From positions 10,411,001 through 10,475,000 of the forward strand of contig NC_135556.1 in NCBI RefSeq assembly GCF_964340395.1: 64,000 bases of DNA. The letters are read 5' to 3'. Source of the stretch: Glandiceps talaboti (lineage: Eukaryota > Hemichordata > Enteropneusta > Spengelidae). This document shows, one piece after another, positions 12,263-36,500 of the stretch (within the stretch, counting starts at the first letter, position 1; every line of letters starts with the position of its first letter). Under the pieces are notes generated by a model. It ran no database searches, was not told where the DNA came from, and was given only the letters and a program-made list of their open reading frames with translations. The translations under genes were made by a program, and so were the position numbers.

Positions 12263-12461
12263 AAGACTAATTTTTACTAATTACTAGACTGGTACATTAT
12301 GTTCATCTACAAGAAGGCATTTTAGTCACTACATGTACTTACTTTTGCCCAGGTCCCGGGGAAATAAACAAAAATGAGTCTTTGGCGAAAATTTCCAGGT
12401 TTACAATATATTTTTGAAGTAGTTTGCTTCACTTAATATTTCTCACTTTGTACCTTGGACA

Positions 12462-12483
12462 TCAGACTGCTATAGTGGTCTGA
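12462..12483. repeat. short hairpin, CTCAGACCACT family (copy 2)
   Basis: TCAGACTGCTATAGTGGTCTGA is two near-complementary 11-base arms with no loop, extended by weaker pairing outside (CCTTGG with CCAAGG). Confidence 0.55.
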
Positions 12484-13248
12484 CCAAGGTTTTATCATTG
12501 TATATACAAAAAGCTTTCCTTATATGGACATTTTCTTTATGCACGGATGGACAATGACTAAGTATTACAAATGTAATGAGTACATCACGAGGAAACGTAC
12601 ACAGAAACTTAACTTTATTTTTGGAATGCAAGACCTATAACTTAGTTGGCATGGTTTCAGACACACTCTTGAGACTGGCTGTTTGACTAGTAGTATTGTA
12701 CATTTAGCGATATTTCACTAATATTGCAAGTAAACAATGCCAAGACGCAGCAAAGAACAACTAGGTGTATTGACTATTGAGCTGTCCTACAAACCCGTAC
12801 CATTCTGTCGACTATCCCTTTCATATATCACTGGTTTATGTTATCGACAATTTATTATACTTTGAAACTTAATACGGGTCACGAGTACATGTCTCTATGG
12901 GAAATACACGAACTTCCACTCTACTATTACTAAAATGAATCATATTTGAAAATGACAGGGTCCGTTCTTCGAAATTGAACGTCAGAACATTCTGGTGCCT
13001 CTATCATGCAACACATTATGTACATCGTGGGCTAAATTATGAGACATATGGGGATTGTTGAGCAAAGATAGTGAGATCGTCACATTTGCTTCGTGTATGC
13101 CTAGTCAATGTATTACCTTGATGTTGATTACCTGGAATACAATTACTAGCCCGAGACGAGATCGGCAAATTTCAACAACAACGACGTGTGCATCGTTTAC
13201 GTGGTTGACCGGGGCGTGGAAATAACGATTTAAATGTAGAAACTAACC

Positions 13249-14250
13249 TCTTGTACGTTGTTTGTTATCGAAACGTGTCTTCGCTTTCCTTACGGCCACC
13301 CAGTCGTGGAGTCATTCAAATGTTGTCTGCTATCGTCACTTCAAACAACTATACTTTCAGTACTTCATTCGTACGTACGTGTGCGGTTTACATCTCGGGC
13401 ATTACTTCTAGTCACATGGTCACATGACACATGAACTCTGACCTAATTCTTTTAGTATGCCCTCTTCAGTCGAAACTCGTCACCACGATCGTACGAAATG
13501 GCGAAGCACACACACTGGTTTGGCTTGTAGTTGGTTTAATATGTACGCAGACTACTTTTCCATACTCGGTAATTTATTTTACCAATTGGCATAAACAAAT
13601 CAAAGACGTGTGGTCTGATGGAGACATATATTTTCTTACAACAAACTTTACAGTAGTATCGCATTCGGCCTTTGTGTTCCGGTGTCAAAGAAGTTGAAGG
13701 GTCAGTTATGAGTGTTAAATTAATTATAATGTTATATTCAACTTGTTGTGTAATTACATAGCCATTATATGCAAAGGTCTCGAAAGTGTGTGGGATGTTT
13801 CCTCCCTCTTGTCAAGTATCGCGTGTGTGTATATATAATTACATATGAATTATGGTTGTTGTGATAATGTAATCCGATATATGTACCATATGCATACATG
13901 TGTATTGATACGTAAATGTTGAAGACAAAATCCATGCCATTGTGGTAAATATATGGTAGACACGAGAGTGTAAAGCCACAGGGACACGTATTATTTGTTA
14001 GATAGTTGTTTTCCTTGTGTACAGGCTAATTATAATAACGTTGTAACTTGAATATATTTAATTCCCCTGCATGTATCTGAATATATGTACTGTGGTACAC
14101 TTTGCAGTAACATTACGGTATACAAATGTATGTATGTTGTAGGAATAGCTGACAGACAGACACAAAAACCCGCATGCAGAAAATATGTAGGTTCACGGTA
14201 TCACAGAACCAAAATATCTTGATTTTACCTATGTTTATTTTGATTTGTAG
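13249..14250. promoter_or_regulatory. probable divergent promoter between the HMA-array gene and COQ2
   Basis: The HMA-array gene is read leftwards from a likely first exon ending at 13248, and COQ2 is read rightwards from 14292. The stretch 13150-13520 has more CpG dinucleotides than its surroundings, including CGTACGTACGTGTGCGG near 13370. A 3' splice-like TTTGTAG ends at 14250, just before the COQ2 coding region, so COQ2 may have an untranslated first exon here. A reading frame at 13431-13697 shows no family feature. Start sites were not mapped. Confidence 0.4.
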
Positions 14251-14291
14251 GTTTCTGTTTGGAGTTGGAAGTTACTAGATTTATTTCAACT

Positions 14292-15485
14292 ATGATGCTG
14301 TGTCGACTGTACAGTACACAGAAATTGTTTTCATCATGTCGTCCCGTGATTGGTTCGCTGAACCATCTCAATGGTACAAGGAATGATAAACAGCATACAG
14401 TATCAAACCATCATCCAAAAATACCACCAACTAGAATATCAGTGACTCCGTTTTTACAGCAAAATGACTTTCACACTCTCAATGGTAACTACAAGAAAAT
14501 GCTTACTAAGAAATTGGTGCTATGTCAGCCATCTTGCCAACTAAGTTTGAAGCCAGCGGCGATAGTGGGAGCTATGCCGAAACAAGTTCAGCCATACTTG
14601 CAGTTAATGAGAGCAGACAAACCTATTGGTACCTGGTTACTCTACATACCTTGTACGTGGAGTATATGTCTGGCTGCACAACCGGGCTCGTTTCCAGATT
14701 TCTACATGTTGGCATTGTTTGGCCTAGGTGCTTGGGTTATGAGAGGTGCCGGATGTACTATTAATGACTTATGGGATAGGGACTTTGACAAGGCTGTGGC
14801 ACGGACCAGAACTAGACCAATAGCTTCAGGCAATGTTTCACCATTCCAAGCCACTGTATTCCTTGCTTTACAGTTATCAGTAGGGTTAGGGATTCTCTTA
14901 CAGTTGAATTTGTATAGTATTATACTGGGTGCATCATCACTAGGGCTGATAGCTGCATATCCTCTAATGAAACGAATCACATACTGGCCACAGTTGTTTC
15001 TCGGTGTTACATTCAACTGGGGTGCCCTGCTAGGATGGTCTGCGGTTCAAGGTAGCTGCGATTGGTTGGTGGTCTTACCGCTATACGTATCCTGTATTGC
15101 ATGGACGTTGTTTTACGATACGATATACGCACACCAGGACAAAGAAGATGATGTGCTGATTGGTGTGAAATCAACAGCACTGTTGCTCGGCAACAATACT
15201 AAACCTTGGTTAGCAGGGTTTGCATCAGTTATGCTAGGGGGCCTGACTCTGGTTGGCATAGAAACAGGACAAACCTGTGCCTACTATGCTGCTATTGTAT
15301 TAGCAGCTACTCACCTGGGCACACAAGCAGCTACAGTTGATCTGAATGATGGTCAGGATTGTTGGAGTAAATTCCAGTCTAATCGTAGACTTGGGTTGAT
15401 AATCATGGCTGGTATCATGGCCAGTACTCTCCTGAAAAAATCTAAGGAAGAGAAAGAGAGTGAAAAGTCAGTGAAAGCTCAATGA
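14292..15485 (+). CDS. COQ2: 4-hydroxybenzoate polyprenyltransferase, mitochondrial
   Basis: COQ2 joins the polyprenyl tail to 4-hydroxybenzoate in the mitochondrial inner membrane, the second committed step of ubiquinone synthesis. The 397-residue protein is a UbiA-family membrane prenyltransferase. After an Arg/Ser-rich, acid-poor presequence of about 90 residues come the family start ([20 protein letters not shown]), the first Asp-rich Mg-diphosphate motif NDLWDRDFD (158-166), RTRPIASG, the second motif [12 protein letters not shown] (276-287) followed by KSTALLLG, and several hydrophobic helices. The start is the first ATG of a doublet at 14292; the frame is open upstream to a possible splice acceptor at 14250. 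The coding region has no intron, unlike every other gene here, which raises the possibility of an old functional retrocopy. Both catalytic motifs are intact. Length is normal for the family. Confidence 0.95.
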   Translation: MMLCRLYSTQKLFSSCRPVIGSLNHLNGTRNDKQHTVSNHHPKIPPTRISVTPFLQQNDFHTLNGNYKKMLTKKLVLCQPSCQLSLKPAAIVGAMPKQVQPYLQLMRADKPIGTWLLYIPCTWSICLAAQPGSFPDFYMLALFGLGAWVMRGAGCTINDLWDRDFDKAVARTRTRPIASGNVSPFQATVFLALQLSVGLGILLQLNLYSIILGASSLGLIAAYPLMKRITYWPQLFLGVTFNWGALLGWSAVQGSCDWLVVLPLYVSCIAWTLFYDTIYAHQDKEDDVLIGVKSTALLLGNNTKPWLAGFASVMLGGLTLVGIETGQTCAYYAAIVLAATHLGTQAATVDLNDGQDCWSKFQSNRRLGLIIMAGIMASTLLKKSKEEKESEKSVKAQ

Positions 15486-15536
15486 GTAGAACTGATTATC
15501 TGATTAAAGGGGAAACGCCATTCCAGTGGGGGGGGG

Positions 15537-15818
15537 AGACATTTTCATGAACTATGGGTTCTGGAGAGTCATTTCACAGTTTTATATCACCTTCATTATA
15601 AACACACGATTTCAGGGAAACATCAAGTTGAATTTGTCTCGCATTGTGGGATCTTTGCTGCAGACTACATTGCCTAATGGAAGTTGGCAGAGATGTTTAT
15701 GCAATGGTTGAACAATGAATATTCATGACTCCTAAGTGCTTATATAACCATCAATGAAAACATCATGAAAATTTATTGTTCATCTATCTCCAGAACCCAA
15801 AGTTCATGAAAATGTCTT
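15537..15818. mobile_element. fold-back element in the COQ2 3' region
   Basis: The left end ACATTTTCATGAACTATGGG plus TTCTGGAGAG is mirrored at the right by TCTCCAGAACCCAAAG plus TTCATGAAAATGT. It begins about 50 bases after the COQ2 stop codon, so it probably lies in the 3' untranslated region. A related half-copy is at 56128-56200 in an intron of the second channel gene. Confidence 0.7.
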
Positions 15819-17097
15819 TATTTCCTGAGGAAAATGTTCCACTTTAAAATCTGATGATGAAGAAAAAGATTCAATTCGTTTTGTAGCTACCATACTTGTA
15901 TTTGAGATTGGTCAGTAATTCAGAATTTGAAGTGTTTGTCTGAGTTGGTTTTCTGAGGTTAAGACCCATGTGCCCTCTGAGCCAATCTGATATACTACCC
16001 ACAAACAGCAATTTCTTGTGACCCACCAAAAGTTGGTGTTCCCTATCCCTCACTGGGTGGCAACTCACACGCAAAAAAAAAATATGTATTGTCTTTCATT
16101 AGATTGCACACTGGTTGAGATATTTGACAATAATCAGATGAATTGGATTTTGGCAGAATTAGTTTGGAACAAGTTTGGTGGCATGGGATAATAACTGAAC
16201 AAAAGTACCCCATCTCTGTTGTGTTTGTTCCTTTGTATTCTCTTTTGGTTTTACATTGGGTGTCCACCTTCTAGCAGGAAACCAACACTTTCAAATATTT
16301 TTTTACAAAAAAGAGAAGTCAGATATCAAACACAATATATATTATATATGGTATATGAAATGAATTAAGTCGGTTCCTTGATCAGATTTTTGAAAATGTT
16401 AGATTTAGTGTATTTACCATCACTGCTTTTAGACCGGCTTAGCAATTATGTATATAAACAGTATCAGTTTGTGTGGTGTCTGTTGTTTGCCCTTACTGAA
16501 GTAATGGTAAATATAGTTTTCACAAATTTGTTTACTGTATCTTTAGAATTTTGTAAGTCATGAACAATAACTGCTTGGTTGTGTATTATTTAACATATGG
16601 TTATTTTCCAAAATAACCTCCTCTCTCACACACGTACACAAGCACATAGACTAAACAGAGACAAAGAAGATTCTTCAAAGTTGTGGGCTAAGCAATTTTA
16701 ACTAAAATGCCGTGTATGTTGTTTTACTTCAATTAAACAGCCTCTGATGATTAAAAATGATTAGTTTGATGTCGATGAGAGAATGTGTGAAAGCACAGTG
16801 ACAGTGAAGGTGGGAAAGGGAACGTAATCAAAAGTGAATATGGGAGTGCGCCATCAACGTTGAAATAGTAAAGTTGGATTTACCTGTACCAGAGACCATA
16901 CACGTCTATGCCTGTACATACAGTACATACTGAGATTTCAAGTTGATGCACAGATCAGAGAAAGAGAAAAGTAAAACTGTTCCTCTGAATGCCAACCTTC
17001 TTAATGCTACTAGTATGGCTTTAAATTTAAGGAACACGTCTTTATCAAAACCCTGCCGTAGAAATGATAATGTAAACCTGGAACCTTTGTGAACTAC

Positions 17098-17160
17098 ATG
17101 AAGACTGTAAAATCGCAAAATTTTCTAGTCGTGAAAATATGCAGGTTTACAGTAATTAGA
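17098..17160 (+). repeat. dispersed GAAGACTGTAAAA repeat (copy 2)
   Basis: GAAGACTGTAAAATCGCAAA followed by a TTTTCTAGTCGTGAAAATAT block, matching the copy at 63420-63478 closely. Confidence 0.55.
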
Positions 17161-17697
17161 ATACGCTTTTATACCTTGAAAATGCTGTACATCTATTGTC
17201 TACTCACCTGTCTCTGTTACAATGTACATGTATATGTAAAGTGTACGAACTGTTCATTTGATAAGAAAATTACATAACCAGACAGCTGGTAAAGTCTCTT
17301 CGTACATACACCGACAAGTACATACGATAACAAGAAGGACCTCTACTTACCAAACTGTGATTTGTGTTCCTGTACAGCCAAAATAGATCATAATTATCAC
17401 CGTATAAACAGTGCATGTACATCAAGACCACCTGTACCCCTAATCGGCTCTTTATGACTCACAAAAGGTAGGTCACAATAGCTAGTCGTACCTGTTAGCA
17501 AGACTCACTGAAGAAATGTACTCCATTGGAAGTTGGTCACTCTCCATTTTCGTTCAGGACAAACAACATGCATGTGTCAATGTTGTTATCTGAGTTGGTA
17601 GTGAGCTAGTATTTTGCTTACCTATGGTCACAAGATATACGGATTAATAATAATACATATTATGTATTCTCAAGTTACTCTGTCATTCGTGTAGCTA

Positions 17698-17842
17698 ATC
17701 AAATGAGCACTCTCATTAATTCAACGAGTTCTTCATCGTCGTAAACCATACCCTCTTTTACGGCACCGTTTACAGCCCTGGTTTGCGAGAATGCGAGTCC
17801 ATCGGGATGAATATACTCGATTCCACTGTTTCCAAATGATCT
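17698..17842 (-). CDS. candidate terminal exon of an unidentified minus-strand gene
   Basis: On the minus strand an acceptor ATATATCAG is followed by an open frame of about 47 codons ending in a stop at about 17698. The peptide (containing GIEYIHPDGLAFSQTR, then AVKEGMVYDDEELVELM) has the balanced composition and CpG-containing codons of real coding DNA, unlike nearby reading frames. I do not recognise the family. No upstream exon could be tied to it: a plausible piece near 18250-18340 (IFNAIETILEDIELVDAMK, followed by a GTTAGG donor) lacks an acceptor. It may be a relic. Confidence 0.3.
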
Positions 17843-18897
17843 GATATATAGCTTTGTAAAAAAAATGATATGTTGATAGGCTGTGACCATATGGAATATT
17901 ATTCTAGGGCAACTAGTAAGACTACTCGCCAAATAAAAGGCAACACAGATGTACGTTCAGTTGGAAGGAAAAAAGCTTTCATGATAATTAAACGATAAGT
18001 TGATTATCTTTATTTAGTATTTGGGCTCCACTTGTATAACAATATAACGATGTACAAGATATATAACCTCAAACCGAGCACTGTGAAATGATGATTGTTG
18101 GCGTATGAATTAATGTTGCACCAACTAGCCTCCAGCCGGGACTTGAGTGCCTTTCGATCGAACATTGGTACATGTGTACAGGGTTCATCAACGTAGCTTT
18201 ATGGCTTATATAGAATCGAACTCAGTCTTTCACTCCTAACCTTCATTGCATCAACTAGTTCGATATCTTCCAAAATGGTTTCGATTGCATTGAATATACG
18301 TGTGTAAAATGAACACACGTCATGTGTTTTGACAGCATTGCGTCATTCGAAAAAAAGTTAATCCCAAGATACTGAAATATTTGATCCACTAAGTCAATAT
18401 TAAAGTGAGAAATGTTCGGTTGATTAATTTCAAAACATCGTTACGTGTGTTTTTTCATGGATAGTGAAATAATACATCCAAGTTTTTATTTTTAAAACAA
18501 ACCTCTAGCCTCGTGAGCCATCTCGTCGTTTAGCCAGAGTGCTTTCAATGATAAATTTACTCATCTGAGATTACTCTTGACGTCATTTTTTACGTCATCC
18601 ATCTACTAGAAAATTTTGAATCTGATTCTATTCCCACGTACGTACAAGACGATATGAGCAAGTTTTGACATAATATGACACAGATGATATGACTTCCAAT
18701 AATTCACCCTATAGTCCAATCTATAATGAATGAAATTTAAACAAAAATAGATATATAGATATATTAATAACAGCACCCCCCCCCGCCCCACTGTCAGGTT
18801 AATATGACATGTCCCTAACTATGTACATGTATTCACCTGCGTTACAGGTAGGAGTGACGTACGTACATACGTCAGGTCTTGAGTTGAATTATTTTGG

Positions 18898-18905
18898 TGA
18901 CGTCA
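18898..18905. promoter_or_regulatory. CRE-type site TGACGTCA upstream of ATP7
   Basis: A perfect palindromic cAMP-response element lies 60 bases before the ATP7 start codon. ACGTCA words also occur at about 18580-18597. CREB/ATF binding is inferred from the motif only. Confidence 0.4.
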
Positions 18906-18964
18906 CACATCTACCACTGCAGACATCATTCTGAATCAGATCAATGTGTCACTAGGTGTTCAAA

Positions 18965-32220
<13,256 letters not shown>

Positions 32221-32482
32221 ATGAAAATAAGAATGAGACATGTCACTTTCTATAGAGGAACAAACTGTACTATACTACCTTTAATGTTTGCGATTCCTCA
32301 GAGTCGAAATTAATTTTCAGTGGATGATATTATAAAAGGATACACTTCACATTTAAAACTGAAGCATAGCTATCTTTAGAGGTAAAACGTCGAATGAGGT
32401 GTAAAAGACAAATCCAAGTTTTTATTTTATTTTATCGTGATCATTCTGTTGGAGACATGGAACCTTGATTTAAATCGTCTCA

Positions 32483-32488
32483 AATAAA
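32483..32488 (+). terminator. polyadenylation signal AATAAA of ATP7
   Basis: The first AATAAA after the ATP7 stop codon (263 bases downstream) in an A+T-rich setting, before the ALG11 gene. Inferred from the motif. Confidence 0.5.
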
Positions 32489-32664
32489 TTATATTTTACA
32501 AAATTAATATTACCCGTATATTTTGACTCACTGTTGATTATATTTTAGTGGTTTGTTAAAGTTTAGTGAGCTGGAATTGAACACTTTAACGGGGTGCACA
32601 GTAAATACTCACTGCCTACAGACCCTGCTACAAACAGTCCATTTCATGTCAGTGTTCAGTGGTT

Positions 32665-32700
32665 CTGTTTGATACAACCATGAACAGAAACACCTGCTCC
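32665..32700 (+). mobile_element. truncated end of the CTGTTTGATACAACCA MITE family
   Basis: CTGTTTGATACAACCATG followed by AACAGAAACACC matches the left end of the copies at 24680 and 61570. No matching right end is nearby. Confidence 0.6.
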
Positions 32701-32806
32701 CTTGTTTTTGATTGGATATCGTATAAAAGTATATGCTAGTCAACACTAAGTTATGCAGAAACTGTAGTTTATAGTGAAAGTCTATATATCTGGCAACTTG
32801 AACATG

Positions 32807-32912
32807 TAGTCTCGGTTACCCAGCCTCTCAACGCTGGGACTGTCCTACGACACTACCAAGACGTCTGGGTGGTCTCGTAGTAGAGCCCAGAGAGTCTGGC
32901 TAACAGAGACTA
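32807..32912. repeat. TAGTCTCGG hairpin element (copy 1, full length)
   Basis: Starts TAGTCTCGGTTACCCAG and ends with near complement GTCTGGCTAACAGAGACTA. It shares GGTCTCGTAG and AGAGCCC with shorter copies at 37367-37439 and 38022-38096. It lies between ATP7 and ALG11. Confidence 0.65.
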
Positions 32913-33561
32913 GCAATTTGGATGACTTATATGTAGGACGCCGTCTGCGTTGAATATATCTGTAGCCTTTTGTTTTTATTCAAGACGCATGGCAAACACT
33001 ATTACACAGTTGCATTGCAGCACAGAACAAAAGTTAAACGGGGTGTATCCCCTCGTTCACCATACTGTATAGGGTCCAGTACTTTATCAGTAAATATAAT
33101 ACATGTCTCACTAGAATGCACTTGAGCTGTGATTTATGCACGTTCACCCACGCCGCGTACGTCCAAATAAAACGAGAGAACCAGTAAAACTGGATCTTTA
33201 TATTGAGGGCGTACTTTCGTACTATCGCCACAGACAATTCAATATGGCTGCTTCCATAGATGTTGTCGAGGTTTGGCTTGCCAACAGTGCCAGGTAAATA
33301 TGGTTATCAGAAGGGGGATACATTTGGACAAACTAAAGAAGTGTTCAATGAAATGAATATGATCTAATATGTGTGAGATTAATTTTGAAATAGTAATACG
33401 TAGTGATTTAGACTAAGTTGACGTAGCTAATGAATGAACTCATCAAATGTCAAAGGTCACGAACAATACCTCCAGCTGACCTCGTAGAAATTCACTTCCT
33501 GAAAGTGTTATGATGGACACGTAGTATAGATGGTAGAACGCAAACAAGAGATAAAGGCGTC

Positions 33562-36500
33562 ATGGCAGAAATACTATCAAAGGTCTTCAGCTTTACCGCG
33601 ATAATGTAAGTTATATGATGATGTTAGATCTTGTTGCATCATTCGTACACTGCACTGCATGTGACATGTCGTGTACTATGTACTCATCTCATTGTGCTAT
33701 AGCTAATAGAATAAGACTTCGTCTGCTGCACACTCCACTGACACAGTTGCAGTATATTGACTAATGTCATCGGTATTCACGTCAATAACTCTATACTAAC
33801 CTCCTCCTACTTCCCTTGTTCTTTGGTGTACTATCATTATCAAGGGAAGTCGGCCAGTAAGAGAACTTGGTCAGGAAAGTTTGGCCGGTAATGAATATGG
33901 TACAACAGTTTAATTTAGTCAGTCAATCAATCATTCAAATTTCTATAGCGCCGATTTCCGGAGCAGTCTTCAGTTTTGTTTTGAAACAATCCAGGGTGGA
34001 GGCTTGACGAATGTCATGTGGCAAAGATTTCCATAGTTTGGGGGTGGGGGCGGCATATGAGAATGAACGACCTCCAGAGGTGACTTGTCTGTAATTTGTT
34101 ATTGCAAGCAGATTCTTGTTTGTAGAACGTAGAGTGCAACACAAACATGAATGAACAAAGTTTTTTGAAGGCAAAGTATATATTTTGTTGCATCTTTTAA
34201 ATGTTTAATTGATGATATCAGAATTTAAGTGAGCAACCAGAACGTTAAATTGATACATTTTAACCCACTGACACAGACACGATGCCCAAGGTTATTATGT
34301 TATGTACACAGGTACAAGATTCGACCTTTGCCCAGTCTGATAGCTACAGTAATTGTAACTTTGATTTTTTTTTCTCTCACAAAAATGTTACTTTTTTTCA
34401 TGATGTGCCTCTGAACTTTTTCCTTTTCTTTCTGTCAAGTCTAGCAGAAAAAACAGCAAAATACCACTACAGTTAATGCCAGGATGCAGACATACATTTT
34501 GTAATTTTTTGTGCTATGATTTTCATGTTGTGTTCTCTACTGGTTGTTGTTTGGTGGTATTCTAAGTTACTGCCAGCATCCCACTGTAATTTTCCATATT
34601 TTGTTCTCCACAAGTCACTGTATGCACTATTCTTGTTATTGCTGACATTGCATCATGGTCTTCCATGTCTTGTTCTCCACAGGTTGTTTGATAGTATTCC
34701 CAAAGACTGTCAGCATCCCTCTGTAATCTTCCTTATCTTTTTTCCACAGGTTATTGTACAGTTTGGTATTATCCCTTGTTATTGCCAGCATTGCAGCATG
34801 GTTTTCCATGTCTTGTTCTCCACAGGTTGTTGGTCGGTGGTATTTGCCTGATATTGCCAGCCCATCGTAATTTTCCTTATTATGTTTTCCACAGGTTGTT
34901 GTACAGTATGGTACTATTCCTTGTTATTGCCAGCATCGTGCTATTTCCACTTACTGTGATAGTATTTCTTGGATTAAGAGAATGGATCCGTAGAAGATCC
35001 GAGACTCTCTTACCAGCTTTGAAAGCACCAACCAGAGAGGGCAATATTCCAAAAGTTATTGGATTCTTTCACCCTTATTGCAATGCTGGTGGTGGTGGGG
35101 AAAGAGTGCTATGGTGTGCCATCAATGCTATTCACAGCAGGTAGGTATATTGAGGTCAAGTGATTTCTGAATTTGAGATGTGTCTCAGAATCAGATTCAG
35201 ATTGGAGTCTCATATTCAGTCTCATATTAGTCTCGAATTGAAGGCGACACCTGATGAAATCAATCAGACAAACAGTACCATTGAATCTACAGGGTATGGC
35301 CCCGCTTCACAACCACACTTGACAAGCGACGGAATGTCTTCGCTGTTATTAAATTTTTAATTGGAAAAATAACCTGAAATAGAAAATAAGTTCAGCTTAC
35401 GTATGTTTGTTGGGTGACACATATATTTCCCATAATGTACCTTGGCAAGTATCCAAAGAAATCAGTGAAACAACATTGTTTTCCTATTTATGATTATAAC
35501 ATACATAGACACAAAATTTGAAAGGCTTTGTTATGCACATTAAGACATTTGACAATGTGCAAGAAGGTCACTATATCCTTGTTTGACTGATTATTGTCGG
35601 GTGTCATCACAAATTTTCAGATCTGAGACTGATATGTGGCTGAATATGAAACCAACTTTATATGAATCTGAGTCATCTTGTGCATTGACTACACACATAA
35701 CCCCAAATATAGGAAAGTGATAGATTACACATAAGTTTTATTCTTTTACAGTTCACAAAGAGTCATCAACAGAAGTCATGTACATGTTTAGTAGTGAAGT
35801 CATAAGAAATGTGTGATGTATGTAGCTTTTCGATTAGCCTATAGAGGTCTGTTTTCCTATATGTATTGGAGTGATAAGTTGAAATCGTGATTCATTGGGG
35901 TGCTGATATTTGAGTGTGAACCCCAAAATCAATTTGATTAGTTATGTTGCACCATAATGATGTTATGTATGCAGCTATACCACTATGTTTACCCACAGGT
36001 GATTCAATACTGTTCAGGGTGTATGACATGATGAGTATAAAGTCATTCTATCTAACAAAACAGTTTTAAAAAATCATTCCAGTTGCAGCTAGTACAGCTC
36101 TAAGGATTTCACTGAAACCAAAATTTCCACTTCTTTTCAGGTACGAGAATGTTAGATGTGTTGTTTACACTGGCGATCAGAATGTGACAGGACCTGAAAT
36201 CATCCAGAAAGCTAGACAGAGATTTAATATTGTAGTCAACAAACCAGTAGAGTTTGTATTCCTCAAAAGGAGAGATTGGGTTGAAGCCGGTACTTGGCCA
36301 TACTTCACACTCCTCGGTCAGAGTCTAGGATCGCTCTTTCTGGCGTGGGAAGCCATGATGAATTATGTACCAGATGTCTACTTAGACTCCATGGGATATG
36401 CATTCACTATTCCCCTGTTTAAATATCTGGGTGGTTGCCAAGTTGGTTGCTATGTGCATTATCCCACCATCAGTACAGATATGTTGTCACGTGTCAAAGA

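Larger units (their letters stand above)
11703..13248 (-). other. probable 5' untranslated intron of the HMA-array gene
   Basis: On the minus strand an acceptor (TTCGTAG) lies about 40 bases before the start codon at 11660, and a donor-like GAG|GTTAGT ends at 13248. The stretch has no coding region; it holds a CTCAGAC-type hairpin (12462-12483) and one copy of a GAAGACTGTAAAA repeat (about 12196-12262). Confidence 0.35.
15819..18897. other. intergenic spacer between COQ2 and ATP7
   Basis: About 3 kb, A+T-rich. It contains a dispersed repeat copy (about 17098-17160), a possible minus-strand terminal exon (17698-17842) and, near 18.58 kb, two ACGTCA-type words. I see no other gene. Confidence 0.5.

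Noticed and set aside
13431-13697. 88-codon frame upstream of COQ2
   Set aside because: No domain, no joining splice site in frame with COQ2, and a position in the probable promoter or leader.
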